The notes under the pieces are model-generated. The model ran no database searches. It was given only the letters and a program-made list of their open reading frames with translations, and had not been told where the DNA came from. A stretch of DNA of 64,000 nt, from the NCBI GenBank assembly GCA_951394045.1, contig OX595986.1, positions 4,121,534 through 4,185,533 on the forward strand. Direction: 5' to 3'. The DNA comes from Nitzschia sp. DOCU1. Lineage: Eukaryota > Bacillariophyta > Bacillariophyceae > Bacillariales > Bacillariaceae. Made by a program: the position numbers and the translations under genes. Each line of letters opens with the position of its first letter. Within the stretch, counting starts at the first letter, position 1. This document shows, in pieces, positions 1-11,582 of the stretch.

Positions 1-589
1 AATGCGAAAGCACACGATTTTTGCCGTCGGGTTTGCCCATGCGTTGTTTGGCTCTAGCTAGAAGCATTTTGACGTTGGACTAGAAGGCAAGCCTTACTGA
101 ATCTCGTGTAAATCAAGGACGCAAGCAAGGTTGCAAATGTCAGTGGCTTAATCTGTGCTACTAGTGAACTATTAGTAGACCTACTTCCTTCGACTGAGGG
201 AGCAAGACGATTTTGAGTGCCGAGCTCTGCAACAAATTGCCCTGGACAGCTCCGCGTGGTAACTATGAAAGCAACAACACAATTCGTCCTCCTCATAGAC
301 AAATGTGGTCTATCTATGGTCTAGCTAGAGATCTGTGGTAGAATATGATAGCTGCCAGGGTAGTTTGCCCCTTTTATTCGCTTTCCCCCGAATTCCCTTG
401 CATTTGCCCAAAATTTGACAATGATGATACGTTCCGCCGCTTTTTGGCAAGAGGAGACGCTATCAACATAAAGTATCCGCCTCTTGATCTATGGTCGGCC
501 AATTACTACAGTGGGCATTCTAGGAACTTATCGATAGCATTTGATTCATTCGGGGCGGCTCGTTTAAGTTTTTTCAAAGGCGTAAACGT
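1..589. other. gene-free stretch
   Basis: No reading frame here resembles a known family. Frames on both strands are short and low in complexity of codon use. The last part, before position 590, is presumably the promoter and 5' UTR of the plus-strand methyltransferase gene. Confidence 0.5.
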
Positions 590-1585
590 ATGTCATTTTC
601 CTTCAACTTTCTGCCTCCTGAAAACGAAGCCGAGGAGCCTGTCAACAATAGTAACAGTGTCACTGTACCCACCACGGAAAGCAAACCTTTTGCGTGGACA
701 CAAAATCTGGTTGCCAAGTTTCGCGACCTCATCGCTTTGTCGCCTCCGCCGCCCCATGATTGGATCGCCTTTGGTGATGACGACAATGAAGAAAAAGCAA
801 TGAGCGCTCTGGCACGGATCCGCGAACGGTCGAACTGCAACAACAACTATCGAGGAACGGACTTGGTTCCAGGAGTTTATGAAGGTGGTGATGTGGTTTG
901 GGAGTGCAGCGTCGACCTCTGTCGGTATCTTCGAGAGAACAGGATCCCAGTCAGGGGGCACGTCCTCGAGCTTGGATGCGGCCACGGTCTGCCTGGATGT
1001 TGGGTCCTGCAACAGGCCAAAAGGTTGGGAGACAATTCAACCTATGTCTTCTTCACGGATTTCAACGAGTTTGTACTGGACAGCACCATGTCAAACATCT
1101 TCCTAAATGTCCAACCGGTTGAGGAAATCACCGGCGACAAGGATGTGCAGCAAGGTTCGCATCAGGAAGACCTTGCGCTTTGGCTCTCGCAACACGCACC
1201 GTTGGGCTCGGGAGATTGGAATGCACTATCGAAATTGCTAGAAGACGCTAGCACCGACGAAAGTATATTTCTTCCCGAGGGAGTTCCTCGCGACGGCATG
1301 TTCGATTTCATCCTCGCCGCCGAAACGACGTACTCGACAGTGGCTGCATACGATACTGCTCGGTTCATCACAAAGCACCTAAGACGGGACAATGGTGTTG
1401 CCTACGTGGCGACTAAACGATACTATTTTGGAGTTGGAGGTGGCTCGGATGCCTTACGAGAAGGGATTCGAACTCTGGTAGGGCCGGGTGGTGACGTCTT
1501 GGACGTCGAAACGCTGCAAGTCTACGACAATGGCGCGGGCAATATCCGCGAGTTACTTTGTGTGAAGAAGAGACGTGGCGCATGA
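590..1585 (+). CDS. METTL18/Hpm1-like protein-histidine N-methyltransferase
   Basis: Single-exon gene, 331 aa. It belongs to the seven-beta-strand SAM-dependent methyltransferases of the METTL18 (yeast Hpm1) group, which methylate a histidine in a large-subunit ribosomal protein. The family signature DLVPGVYEGGDVVWECSVDL (residues about 91-110) leads into the SAM-binding motif I VLELGCGHGLPG (about 125-136). Acidic motif II is FFTDFNEFVL, and the post-IV motif ILAAETTYS is typical of this branch. The first 60 residues are low in complexity and may be disordered. Length fits the family (about 330-380 aa). The ATG at 590 is the first in frame after non-conserved sequence. The gene ends 22 bp from the end of the convergent aldo-keto reductase. 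Family assignment is firm; the exact substrate is inferred. Confidence 0.85.
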   Translation: MSFSFNFLPPENEAEEPVNNSNSVTVPTTESKPFAWTQNLVAKFRDLIALSPPPPHDWIAFGDDDNEEKAMSALARIRERSNCNNNYRGTDLVPGVYEGGDVVWECSVDLCRYLRENRIPVRGHVLELGCGHGLPGCWVLQQAKRLGDNSTYVFFTDFNEFVLDSTMSNIFLNVQPVEEITGDKDVQQGSHQEDLALWLSQHAPLGSGDWNALSKLLEDASTDESIFLPEGVPRDGMFDFILAAETTYSTVAAYDTARFITKHLRRDNGVAYVATKRYYFGVGGGSDALREGIRTLVGPGGDVLDVETLQVYDNGAGNIRELLCVKKRRGA

Positions 1586-1607
1586 AATCGATCGATCGAG
1601 CGTTTAC

Positions 1608-2813
1608 TTAGTCAAAGTCAAGAAGTCGTAGAGGGTCATTTCTCCAGCAAAGTCGAGCCATACCGCTGACCGAGTCGCCTTCTCTTTCTGCTGCTTTTGA
1701 GACTGCCTCGGCTAGTTGGCTTTCAAGCTCGGAAATTTGTTCCTGGGTCAACGAAAAGTCAAAAATGCAGGCATTTTCAACCATTCTTTCCGGAGACGAA
1801 GATTTCGGAACCAGTGTCAAATTTTTCTCAAGTGCCCACCGCAACAAAACTTGGGCAGGAGTCCGTTTCACTTGTTGGGACAATTCTAGTACAGGCGGAG
1901 CGTTTAGGAGTTTGGTGACTGGTTCGACGCCTTTCTCGAGGGGATAGAGTTTTCTCCAGAATGCCTTCCCGGCATCTTGACCACCAAGAGAGGCGTAGGC
2001 CTGAACGACGATACCTTCTTGGGCGCAGTATTCCAAGAGCTCCGTCTGAGGATACAGGGGATGGCATTCGATTTGATTGACGGCAGGTGGCCACACCGTT
2101 GCCGTTTCTTTGAGTCGCTTCAAATGTGCGACAGAAAAGTTGGAAACTCCAATCGCCCTGACCTTGCCCTCCTTGAGTGCCGTCTCCATGGCCCGCCAGG
2201 TTTCGCTGCGAAGTGAAGGCAAATCTTCTTGCGAATGAGCTGCATAGTGCCACGACCCATGTTCCGCAATCGCATCCTTGCGACGATTCATAGTGGTCCA
2301 GGCTGGACCCGGCCAGTGCATTAACCAAACATCAATATAGTCTAGTTGCAACCGACTCAAACTTAGATCCAAACACTTCAGAGTAGGTTCGTAGCCATGA
2401 TATTTACGCCAATGCTTCGTTTGCACCACCAAGTCCTTGCGCTCCAGGATATTGTGTTGAATCGCATCTTGAATGGCAAATCCTACCTGTGCCTCCGTAG
2501 TCTCTCCACCGTAGATAAATGCAGTATCAATGCAACGGTAGCCCTGCTTCAGGGCTTCCAAGGTCAGCTCACGTGCCGTTGTCTTGCCTAGTTTGTAAGT
2601 TCCATAGCCAATCCAGGGAAGAATGACCCCTCCTCCTCCTGCCAATGGCACTCCGTCCGTCAGCGATTCCGCATCCCGGGCACTCGGTGCGACTCGAAAG
2701 GGAACCGTTTGCATTCTAGCCGACGATAATTTGCGTGTCTTGGAACTCTTGTTGCTGTTGGATTTAGAGCCACTGGCGTCGTTTGCAACGCGTTTTTTTG
2801 ACGACGGAGCCAT
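1608..2813 (-). CDS. aldo-keto reductase (NADPH-dependent)
   Basis: Single exon, 401 aa. Aldo-keto reductases reduce aldehydes and ketones with NAD(P)H in a TIM barrel. All four catalytic residues are visible: Asp96 in CIDTAFIYGG, Tyr101 in the same motif, Lys133 in VVQTKHW and His166 in WLMHWPGP. AKR signatures GVSNFSVAHLKRL and VPKSSSPERMVEN (cofactor-binding end) are present in order. Residues 1-45 are an extra Ser/Lys/Asn-rich segment before the barrel; it is basic and could be a nuclear or organellar signal, or simply disordered. Compared with the usual 310-330 aa, the extra length is this N-terminus and a loop near PLEKGVEPVTKLL. It is convergent with the upstream methyltransferase gene. 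The physiological substrate cannot be read from sequence. Confidence 0.92.
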   Translation of the reverse strand: MAPSSKKRVANDASGSKSNSNKSSKTRKLSSARMQTVPFRVAPSARDAESLTDGVPLAGGGGVILPWIGYGTYKLGKTTARELTLEALKQGYRCIDTAFIYGGETTEAQVGFAIQDAIQHNILERKDLVVQTKHWRKYHGYEPTLKCLDLSLSRLQLDYIDVWLMHWPGPAWTTMNRRKDAIAEHGSWHYAAHSQEDLPSLRSETWRAMETALKEGKVRAIGVSNFSVAHLKRLKETATVWPPAVNQIECHPLYPQTELLEYCAQEGIVVQAYASLGGQDAGKAFWRKLYPLEKGVEPVTKLLNAPPVLELSQQVKRTPAQVLLRWALEKNLTLVPKSSSPERMVENACIFDFSLTQEQISELESQLAEAVSKAAEREGDSVSGMARLCWRNDPLRLLDFD

Positions 2814-3556
2814 GGAATGGAAGGAAGAGAAGGTGAATGTAGTGGTTGTAATAGATCTTTTGGGGAACGAAAGCGCAATCTTGTTACGATGTTAACGAGA
2901 ATGCGGATCAATTGCATCCAAAAACTCTATTTCCCGTTTCTATTTCAGGGCCGTGACCATGATGAATAGAATGAATCGTTTAATGTGAGATGGACGTGAT
3001 GATGTTTACTACTTGCGTGGAGATGCGGACATGGCCATGATGTGGACGAGGGATGCCGTCGTTGGATTCCGATATCCTAATTTTTTGGCGGGAGCCGACC
3101 TGATGGATCCAAGCCCCGCCCCCTTTTTTGAAAGCGGGTATCGTACACAATTCATACGTACCGGTACCGGGACACCCACCGACCGTGCTCGAGTTCCTGT
3201 TCATTTCATTACGTAGTTTCGATCGAGGCATTGTGAAGGAGGCTTTTGCTACGTTTTTACTTAACAGAGTGACATTCCCATGACACAATCGGTGTCAAGA
3301 ACACGCGAAAACTCCGTTTTGGGCTCGGAGGAGCCCATCCGCGAACCCTAGAAATGCGAACTGGCCAAAAAGATCCAACCGGCGAGATGTGAGAAAACCC
3401 GAAGATCTATCGGCCGCCGGGTGGATTGGACGATTAACAACAGTTTGCCTTTTTGTCCACAATCCAACGAACGTCCTCTGTAGAGGGAAAAGGATTGTAA
3501 CTTTACAGCTTCTCAATCAATATTTTGCTCTTTGTCTTGTGAATAAAGAAGAGAAG
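2814..3556. promoter_or_regulatory. shared upstream region of aldo-keto reductase and pyruvate carboxylase
   Basis: This 743-bp stretch separates two divergent genes, so it should carry both promoters. I see no convincing gene. A frame open from 3389 runs into the pyruvate carboxylase start, but the segment before the ATG at 3557 does not look like conserved protein. Short GC-rich palindromic blocks occur near 3157-3175 (ggtaccgg) but no element I can name. Confidence 0.4.
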
Positions 3557-6500
3557 ATGATCTTCCGCAAGATTGCCCTTCAAGCCGCTTTGCGGCCAAC
3601 CTCTCGTCGAGCTGTGGCGACGGCTCGCCCCAGAATGATGGCTGCCCGTGCGTTTTCCACCACGGCTGCTTCTTCCTCCTGGGCCACTACTACGTCGACC
3701 TCCAATGAACAAAGACGTCTGGTCTCTCATGTTGGAACCAACCATCCTACCATGTCTATTGGAAAGAGTGTGACAGTGGAAAAGCCGCCGTTCAAGAAAC
3801 TCTTGGCCGCCAACCGAGGAGAGATTGCCACTCGTATTAACCGCGGCGCTGCGGAGCTTGGTATCCAGACGTGCGGCATCTATTCTCATGAAGGTACGTT
3901 GAGTCAATGATCATTGTTGATTCGTTCTCTGGCCGCTGTCAACTACCTGCACCGATCCATCGGTCGGTATCCGTTGCAGTCGGCCATGGTCGTGTGATGT
4001 GTTCGCCAGGGGTTCGCATACTCGTGTAGAGTTCTACGCGCCTTTGCTACCGAGAACAATTTGTCTGGCCTTGGTCAGGTTTTCGTTCTTCGCCAGTGTC
4101 AAAGATAAAGCGCTCGTCATCTTTTCACTGGTCGGTGGCTGGTTGTTCTTTTTGCCATCATCGTCTCACACCTCGTTTCTTTGTCTGCAGACCGCTTTAC
4201 GCAACATCGGTACAAGGCGGATCAGGCCTTTGAATTGGATGTGAGCAAATCTCCAGTCGCCCAATATCTCGATATCCCTGGGATTGTTAAGATTTGCGTC
4301 GACAATGGAGTCGAAGCGGTACGTACGATGGATTTTTGTATTTCATGACACGTGTATGTTATTGGATATGAAACTTACGCATCCCTTTGCTTTTTTCTTC
4401 TCTCTTAGGTCCACCCTGGTTACGGATTGTACGTGCCTTTCATTCCGATTCTCTGAAAATTTTTAACGTCGGCTCAAACTCTTTCTCTCTTCTTAATATA
4501 GCTTGTCCGAAAATGAAAACTTCGCCGAAGCTCTGCGAAAGGCCGGCGTCACCTTTGTCGGTCCTACTGTGGAGAACTTGAACTCCTTTGGAAACAAGGC
4601 TACAGCTCGAAGTATGGCAATTGCCGCCAATGTCCCCGTAGTCCCTGGTTCTACGACCGCCTTTGCCACTGTTCAAGCAGCAAAGGAGTGGATTGAAGAC
4701 CCAGCTAACAAATGCTCCTACCCAGTCATTGTCAAGGCCCTCATGGGAGGCGGTGGCCGTGGTATTCGTGTTGTTCTCACTGAGAAAGATTTGGAGCCCA
4801 TGTTCACCCAAGCTTCCAACGAGGCGCTGAATGCCTTTGGTGACGGTCGCTGTTTCGTCGAGAAATATGTCCAGAGCCCCAGGCACATTGAGGTACAGTG
4901 CTTGGGAGATGGCACTGGCAATGTTGTGCACTTGTGGGATCGCGACTGTTCCGTGCAACGACGTCACCAGAAGGTTGTCGAGACCGCTCCTGCGCAAGGA
5001 GTCGACCCCGGCACCCGACAACAGATTTTGAACGATGCCGTCAATCTGCTAAAGAGTGCCAAATATTTGAACGCCGGCACTGTGGAGTTTTTGGTCGATA
5101 AGAGCGGACAACACTACTTTATGGAAGGTACGTAAGATCATGTGGGAATAAACTGACTCAGGTTTCCCTACAACTGCATGATACTCAAATCTAACCCTAA
5201 AATCCCATAACAGTGAACCCGCGCGTTCAAGTTGAGCACACAGTTACGGAGGAAGTCACAGGCATTGATATTGTTCAATCTCAAATCATGATCGCCTCTG
5301 GTAAGACGCTTCCAGAGCTTGGATTGATCCAGGAAAACATTCCCGAACCGACTGGTTTTGCCATGCAATGCCGTGTCACTACCGAGGATCCGTCCCACGA
5401 CTTCCGCCCTGACACAGGCACCATCAGCGTCTTCCGTTTGCCCACGGGTATGGGTATCCGTTTGGACGATGGTCCAGGATTCCCTGGTGCCAAGATTACC
5501 CCTCACTACGACTCATTGCTGGTGAAGATTACTTCAAAGGCTCGTACTCGACGTGAAGCCGCAGCCAAATTGATTCGCGCATTGCGAGAGTTCCGTGTCC
5601 GTGGTGTCAAGACTAACAAGTCGTTCTTGTTGAACGTGCTCGAGAACGAGCAGTTCCTGGATGGCGTCGTCGACACTGGATTCATCGCAGCCAATCCGTA
5701 CCTTATGGCTCCTCTTCGCGAGCAGGATCGTGCCCAAAAAATGCTCAAGTACATTGCCGAGATCATTGTCAATGGCACTCCCAAGGAACTTGGTGCGATT
5801 GGCGGTCCGCCGGCTACTGTTGATCCGTACATCCCGACCATTACTGACTCGGGAAGGCCCAAGTCCAAGCCTTTGAAGAAGATCTTTGATGAACAAGGCC
5901 CAGAGGCATTTGCCAAGGCCGTTCGCCGAAACGAAGGCTTGTTGATCACGGATACCACTTGGAGAGATGCCCACCAGTCGTTGCTGGCGACGCGTCTTCG
6001 AACCATTGATATGCTCAATATCGCCCCCGCTACCAGAGTGGCACTTGCCAACGCCTACTCCATTGAGTGCTGGGGAGGTGCCACATTTGATGTCTGCATG
6101 AGATTCCTCCGCGAATGCCCATGGGATCGTTTGGCGGACCTTCGTGAAGCCGTCCCTGACATCCCGTTCCAGATGCTTCTCCGTGGAGCAAATGCAGTCG
6201 GATATACGTCGTACGCCGACAATGTCAACTACGAATTTTGCAAGATGGCCAAGGACACTGGTATGGACGTCTTCCGTGTTTTCGACTCTGTCAACTACAT
6301 TGAAAACATGAAACTTGGAATCGACTGTGTCGGTGCTGCCGGAGGTATTATTGAGGGAGCCGTGTGCTACACAGGTGATGTCTCTGATCCCAAGCGTGGT
6401 CAATATGATTTGGAATACTATTTGAATTTTGTGCGCGAGCTGGAATCCTTGGGCATTCACGTGCTTGCCCTCAAGGATATGGCCGGTTTGTTGAAGCCTG

Positions 6501-7837
6501 AGGCTGCTACGTTGTTGGTTGGCTCGATCCGAAAGGAGTTCCCCAACTTGCCCATCCACGTCCACACCCACGATACTGCTGGAACTGGTGTTGCTTCCAT
6601 GCTTGCCGCTGCCAAGGCCGGAGCGGACGCCGTCGACGCAGCCTCGGATGCCATGTCAGGAACTACCTCGCAACCATCCCTTGGAGCCATTGTTGCGAGT
6701 ACGCAAGGCACTGCTTTGGACACAGGATTGAGTCTTTCTAGCATTCAGGAACTGAACGAGTACTGGGAAGAGTGCCGCGGTATCTACGCACCATTCGAAT
6801 CTGGCCAGAAGACGGGATCTGCTGACGTCTACGAGCACGAAATGCCTGGTGGACAGTACACGAACCTTTTGTTCCAAAGCACGCAACTGGGCCTCACCGG
6901 TCAATGGAGCAAGGTGAAGAAGGCGTATGCCACGGCCAACCGATTGTTGGGTGACATTATCAAGGTCACGCCTTCCAGCAAGGTCACAGGAGACCTCGCT
7001 CAATTCATCGTGGCCAACAAGCTCACCGAACAAGAAGTTATCGACAGGGCCGAAACTTTGAGTTTCCCCAAGAGTGTTATTGAATACTTCCAGGGACAAC
7101 TCGGCATCCCTCCATTTGGATTCCCTGAACCCTTGAGATCCCGAGTGCTCAAGGGTAAGAAGATCGAAGGAACAGACTTGGTATCCTATTCTGGTCGCCC
7201 TGGCGCCGACATGCCTCCATACAATTTCGACGCAGCCCGTGAGAAATTGGAAGCGAAGTGGGGCGGAACAGACCCCGCTAGCAAGGAAGAGGCAATCCGC
7301 GACGTCGACGTTATGTCACATGCTCTCTACCCTGGCGTGTTTGACGAATACATGGAGTTCAAGAAAGAATTTGGAGCCGTCAACCACATGGATACTCGAA
7401 CTTTCTTGAAGGGCATCAAGGTCGGCGAGGAAGTTCAAGTGTCACTCGAGCCTGGAAAGAGTCTAGTGATCAAGCTGATTTCTGTCTCCGAGCCCGACAA
7501 GGACGGCTTTGTCAATCTCCAATTTGAAATGAACGGCACGCCTCGTTCCGTTTCAGTCAAGGACAAGTCTGCTGGCATCGATGACCTCCCTGCCAAGCCC
7601 AAGGCTTTGGTCGGTGTTGCTGGAAGCATTGGAGCCCCCATGCCGGGAGTCGTACTCGAGACGAAGGTCAAGAAGGGAGACAAGGTCAAGGTCGGCGACC
7701 CTCTCGTTTCTCTTTCTGCCATGAAGATGGAGACGATGGTGGCTGCCCCAGTCAACGGAGTTGTTGAGCGCGTCGTTGTTACCGCTGGAGACCAAATCGA
7801 TGGTGGTGACTTGTTGGTTCACATTGAGGAAGAGTAA
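3557..7837 (+). CDS. PYC: pyruvate carboxylase, mitochondrial, five exons
   Basis: Biotin enzyme that carboxylates pyruvate to oxaloacetate (anaplerosis). Exons inferred at 3557-3893, 4191-4318, 4409-4428, 4502-5127 and 5214-7837; all have GT-AG borders and give 1244 codons plus stop. Exon 3 is only 20 nt and encodes VHPGYG plus two bases. Order of domains: Arg/Ser-rich presequence lacking acids (1-50, [20 protein letters not shown]), biotin carboxylase (about 75-530, [18 protein letters not shown]-grasp loop [17 protein letters not shown]), carboxyltransferase (starting near 615, [19 protein letters not shown], metal-binding HVHTHDTAG), PYC/OADA domain, and biotinyl domain with AMKMET, the biotin Lys being about residue 1208. 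Length matches eukaryotic PYC (about 1180) plus presequence. The leader looks mitochondrial rather than plastid. An in-frame extension upstream of 3557 exists but is not conserved-looking. Confidence 0.95.
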
Positions 7838-7949
7838 TTGGAAATACAGAGTCACATACTTACAGGTACATAATTACATGTAAATCGATAGTATTCTACT
7901 CCTAGCACCGCAAATGTTATTTCTATGATAGCTAGCTGCGACAGAGTAG

Positions 7950-9351
7950 CTACTGGTGTTGAAACGGCAGCAGCACGTCTTTCCAGAATCGCTCCAAGAG
8001 GAATCCCGTCAAACCCCAGATGATGTAAGGCCCACCGATAAAGATGGGTGCGTGGTCTTCTTTGTACACCCATTGACTTCTATCCATAAGGCTAACCAGT
8101 GGAATGGTGAAGACTTCCGCCACCTCGTCGGGATTCGGTTTCAAATCAACTTCAGCCAAATCCTGGCTGAAAAAACACACAACTGGAGTGACGGCAACCC
8201 CCACCCTGCAAACATTTGTTGTGAGGAAAAGCTAAAAAACATTAGGAACCAACAGCACAAGATTGATCTTACATGTGATGGACTTCGCCCCAATTGCATC
8301 GCAGAACGCCCAATACGCTGACACCATGCGAACCGCCGCCTGCTTGATGATAATCGAAATCGAGACCTCCAATCTCCTCTTTGAACTCTCTTAGACAAGT
8401 CTCGACAATCGTTTTATCCGCTACGGAACACACCATGCCCCCTGGAAGACAGACCTCGTCGGGGTGCGCCCGCAAATCGGCAGATCGTTTTTCCAACAAT
8501 AACGAGGGCACCCCATCGACATGGACAATCGGAATAACTACACCAGCTCGTCTGGAATGTGCCTGCACTACGCGCCTAGGCATTCGCATCAGTGCTTTCC
8601 GAATTGTCTCTAACGAAGTTGCAGTAAGTGGCTTGGTCACATCCAGTTGTCGTTTTTTATTCCGTCGAGTGAGTACCATATCGGGATGAAACATTTGCAG
8701 GTAACTCTTGAGTGCCTCAATGTCATTTTGTTCTGCCAACTGAGCCAGGTACTGCAAGACATCTTCTCGATCTCTCAAGGCACTAGCTAAACTCGTCACA
8801 GTATAGTTTTCCGTCAGCAATCGCATGTCCACTGCCGGATCTTCGTGCAAGACGCCATACTGTTTGGATCGTACTCGTCCGCGGCCCGATTCTTGTTTTT
8901 CAATTCGTTCCAGCAACGCGGCAAGATTATGAGGATTTGATTCGACGCCATGAACAACATCTTCCGACCAAAAGAGTGGCTCTTCCAGTGAATGTGGGAG
9001 CCATATTCGTTGATGCTCTTGATCCGGCCCCACATGCCTCACAGCCGCCGACGGAGAGCCTCCCGGTAGAGGTACGTATTCGGGAGGACTGACAGAAGAA
9101 GAAAACTGCCGACTTGATGATGACTTGACGTTCACTGAAGTATCCACAGGATCTGTGAATTGAGCCGACGAAGAGAAGCCACAGTGCTGTTCATACCCCC
9201 GGATGGAAACGGTCGCCACTCCCTTCAGATTCCTTGTGAAATAATTTCCGCCATTCGTTCGGGCAACCTGGTGTTGAGACGAGGCAAATGCCCGGCGGCA
9301 TCCTCTCGTAGCCATTTGCAGATAGCTCGCTGGAACTGGAAGCAACGACAT
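7950..9351 (-). CDS. Nudix hydrolase, CoA-diphosphatase (NUDT7/8) type, two exons
   Basis: Exon 1 9351-8273, exon 2 8205-7950, intron 67 nt (GTAAGAT...TTGCAG); together 444 aa. The Nudix box is LPGGMVCSVAD...CLREFKEEIGG, and the preceding RSADLRAHPDEVCLPGG is the extra NuCoA signature of enzymes that cleave CoA or acyl-CoA to phosphopantetheine and 3',5'-ADP. The N-terminal 60 residues (MSLLPVPASYLQMATRGCRRAFASSQ, rich in Arg/Ser) look like a mitochondrial presequence. A region of about 170 residues between leader and Nudix domain is unusual for the family and I do not recognise it. The C-terminal exon supplies FIGGPYIIWGLTGFLLERF, a conserved tail of this subfamily. The first true ATG is at 9351; the open frame upstream begins with TTG. 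Confidence 0.85.
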
Positions 9352-9966
9352 GGTTCGAGAATAAAGGATATGCGACACTTTCAATGGGAATGCAACGTTT
9401 CGGAACAGTGGGCAGGGTATGTTTCATCCACAGCATTGAAGTTCGGAATGTGGGAGGAGTCGATCGTCGATTTGTTAACATTCATGTTTTTGCATGGATG
9501 ATGACGACAACACGCACTCCAAACGGGCGTCTACATTCGAGCCCGCCCGGCTTTTGGCGGGACGAAATTTAGCGCGTCGGCCAAAGCCAGTGTCAGTGAG
9601 GTGACGTCATTGAGAACCTCCGAACGCCTAAGTCTGTGAGTCTGTCCGTGATTGGCTAGCTAGCTACTAGGGAATGGAAACTCTTCTTGGCTATGATATT
9701 CTAAAACACCGAAAAGAGACAAAGGTCATTAATCGTACAGCGCCAGCAACTGGACCTTGTTTCCTTTCACACGAAGTTTCGTGATTTCTGCGTCACTATT
9801 GTACAAACGGAATGACAAATAATCAACTAAACTGAAATTCAAAATAATGTCGTGGGCGGCAACTAATGTTCATGCCAATTTATTTAATAATACAGGATTG
9901 ATTGCGATGCATTAGTTCGTTCTAACCTGCTACAGCCCCTCGCGATTGAGGCGAAAGTATGGTAAC
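9352..9966. other. intergenic, Nudix promoter and OTC 3' region
   Basis: Both flanking genes are on the minus strand. The part near 9352 should be the Nudix promoter and the part near 9960 the OTC 3' UTR. An AT-rich patch lies around 9820-9900. I see no gene. Confidence 0.4.
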
Positions 9967-11075
9967 TTAGTCGAACTTGCCCAGTTGAGCAGCCATGACA
10001 GCCATGACGGTCCACATTCGGTTTTCGGCTTCATTAAAGACCAACGACGCATCGCTGTAAATGACCTCGTCAGTGACTTCCTCGGGGTGGCGAGGCAAGC
10101 AGTGCAAGAAGACTGCTCCTGGGTTGGCCTTGGCCATAAGTTCCGAGTTTACTTGGTATCCGCTGAACTCAGCGACACGCTTGGCATATTCAGCTTCTTG
10201 TCCCATACTGACCCAAGTATCGGTCACGACGACATCGGCTCCCTTGACGGCCTCCTCGGCAATATGAGTAGAAAAGACTTCGCAGTTGTTTTCAGCTGCC
10301 AAAGCCTTGGTCTTGGCCAAGATTTCAGCATTGGGCTCGTATCCATTGGGAGTGGCAATGCGTACATTCATTCCCATCTTAACGCTACCAAGCATGAGAT
10401 CGTGTAGAACATTGTTTCCGTCACCGACCCAGCAGACCGTCTTGCCAGACAAATCCATACCCCAATGCTGTTGCAAGGCCATAAGATCGGCCAACGTTTG
10501 AAGAGGGTGATGCAGATCACTCAACGCATTGATGATGGGAACACTGGAGTATTGGGCCAATTCAATAATATCGGCATGAGCATAGACACGAGCCAAAACC
10601 AACGAGTTAAATCGGCTCAGCACGCAGGCCGTGTCTCGCATGCTTTCGTTGACGCCCAGCTGAATATCCGAGGGACCCAAAAACAAGGCGTGTCCACCCA
10701 ACATGGCCATGCCTGTTTCGGTCGAAACACGAGTTCGCGTCGAACGCTTTTGGAAAATCATACTCATCGATTCTCCCTCCAATGGCTTGGGATTGGGCTT
10801 GGATTTGTCGGAATACGTGGCCTTGAATTGGTGGGAAAGTGCCAAAAGGCCCTTCAATTCATCGTTGCTATAATAGTAGCACAAGGAGGGGGAAAGTGAG
10901 GAAAGGATGAATAACATGAACACACAAAGGAGAAGCTGTCGTCGTCGTACCTAAGCTTGTCAATGGACGTAAAGTGTTGTCCCTTCATCGACGCCAAGAT
11001 ACCGGCCGAAGACGTAGAAAATCGCATTTGGCTCTTCATGATGGATTGGAAAGCAGTTTTGCTGGCACTGAACAT
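9967..11075 (-). CDS. OTC: ornithine carbamoyltransferase, mitochondrial, two exons
   Basis: Forms citrulline from ornithine and carbamoyl phosphate; in diatoms it is part of the mitochondrial urea cycle and arginine synthesis. Exon 1 11075-10951, exon 2 10867-9967, intron 83 nt; the junction gives ...SIDKLSNDELKGLL, total 341 aa. The carbamoyl-phosphate site STRTR is at 84-88, HPLQ at 162-165, the ornithine SMG loop is DTWVSMGQE and the catalytic Cys lies in HCLPRH near the C-terminus. The first 35 residues (MFSASKTAFQSIMKSQMRFS) are basic and Ser-rich, a mitochondrial presequence. Length and motifs are typical. It is divergent from the neighbouring aminotransferase-fold gene with about 0.5 kb between starts. 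Confidence 0.95.
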
Positions 11076-11582
11076 AATGAGATTAGGAAGAAGGGAGTTG
11101 CTTCACTGGCGAGGAAAATAAGAAAGCTTCCTTGTCGTCTGCAAAATCTTCTCTTTCGCCGATACGTCGGGTGGTCGGTGTCGCAAAGATGCGAAATTGC
11201 AGACCATTGGGAGGCGAAGGATCTCAAACAACTCCGACCTGGCAGATCTCAACCTAGAAATCCTACTAGTGTCCGTAAGTCATCAGTGGATACTTCTGGC
11301 ACTTCGCCTTTTCAAAATTTTCGCGGGCTTTTACTTATGGCATGCTGACGTCACATTGAGTGTGAAGGCGTCCTTTCCTTCAATCCTGCCATTTGGATCG
11401 ACGCGCGATCGGTCATCGATTTCAACATGACAGGCAGAGAGAACGATGACGATAGGCAACGATTAGCAAATCGAGGCGCTCATCCATCGCTATACGGGGA
11501 GCGTTTGTAATCAATTTTTGTTCTTCGGTTGCTGCCAGATTCGATTGATGGGTTGATGGATTAACTCTACCGCCAAAGAAGA
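11076..11582. promoter_or_regulatory. bidirectional promoter region, OTC and class V PLP enzyme
   Basis: 507 bp between divergent start codons. No gene is visible. It must hold both promoters and 5' UTRs; I cannot name individual elements. Confidence 0.45.

Noticed and set aside
1..589. Plus-strand frame at 345-803 and minus-strand frames over the start of the methyltransferase gene
   Set aside because: They overlap the well-supported gene at 590 in other frames and have no family similarity.
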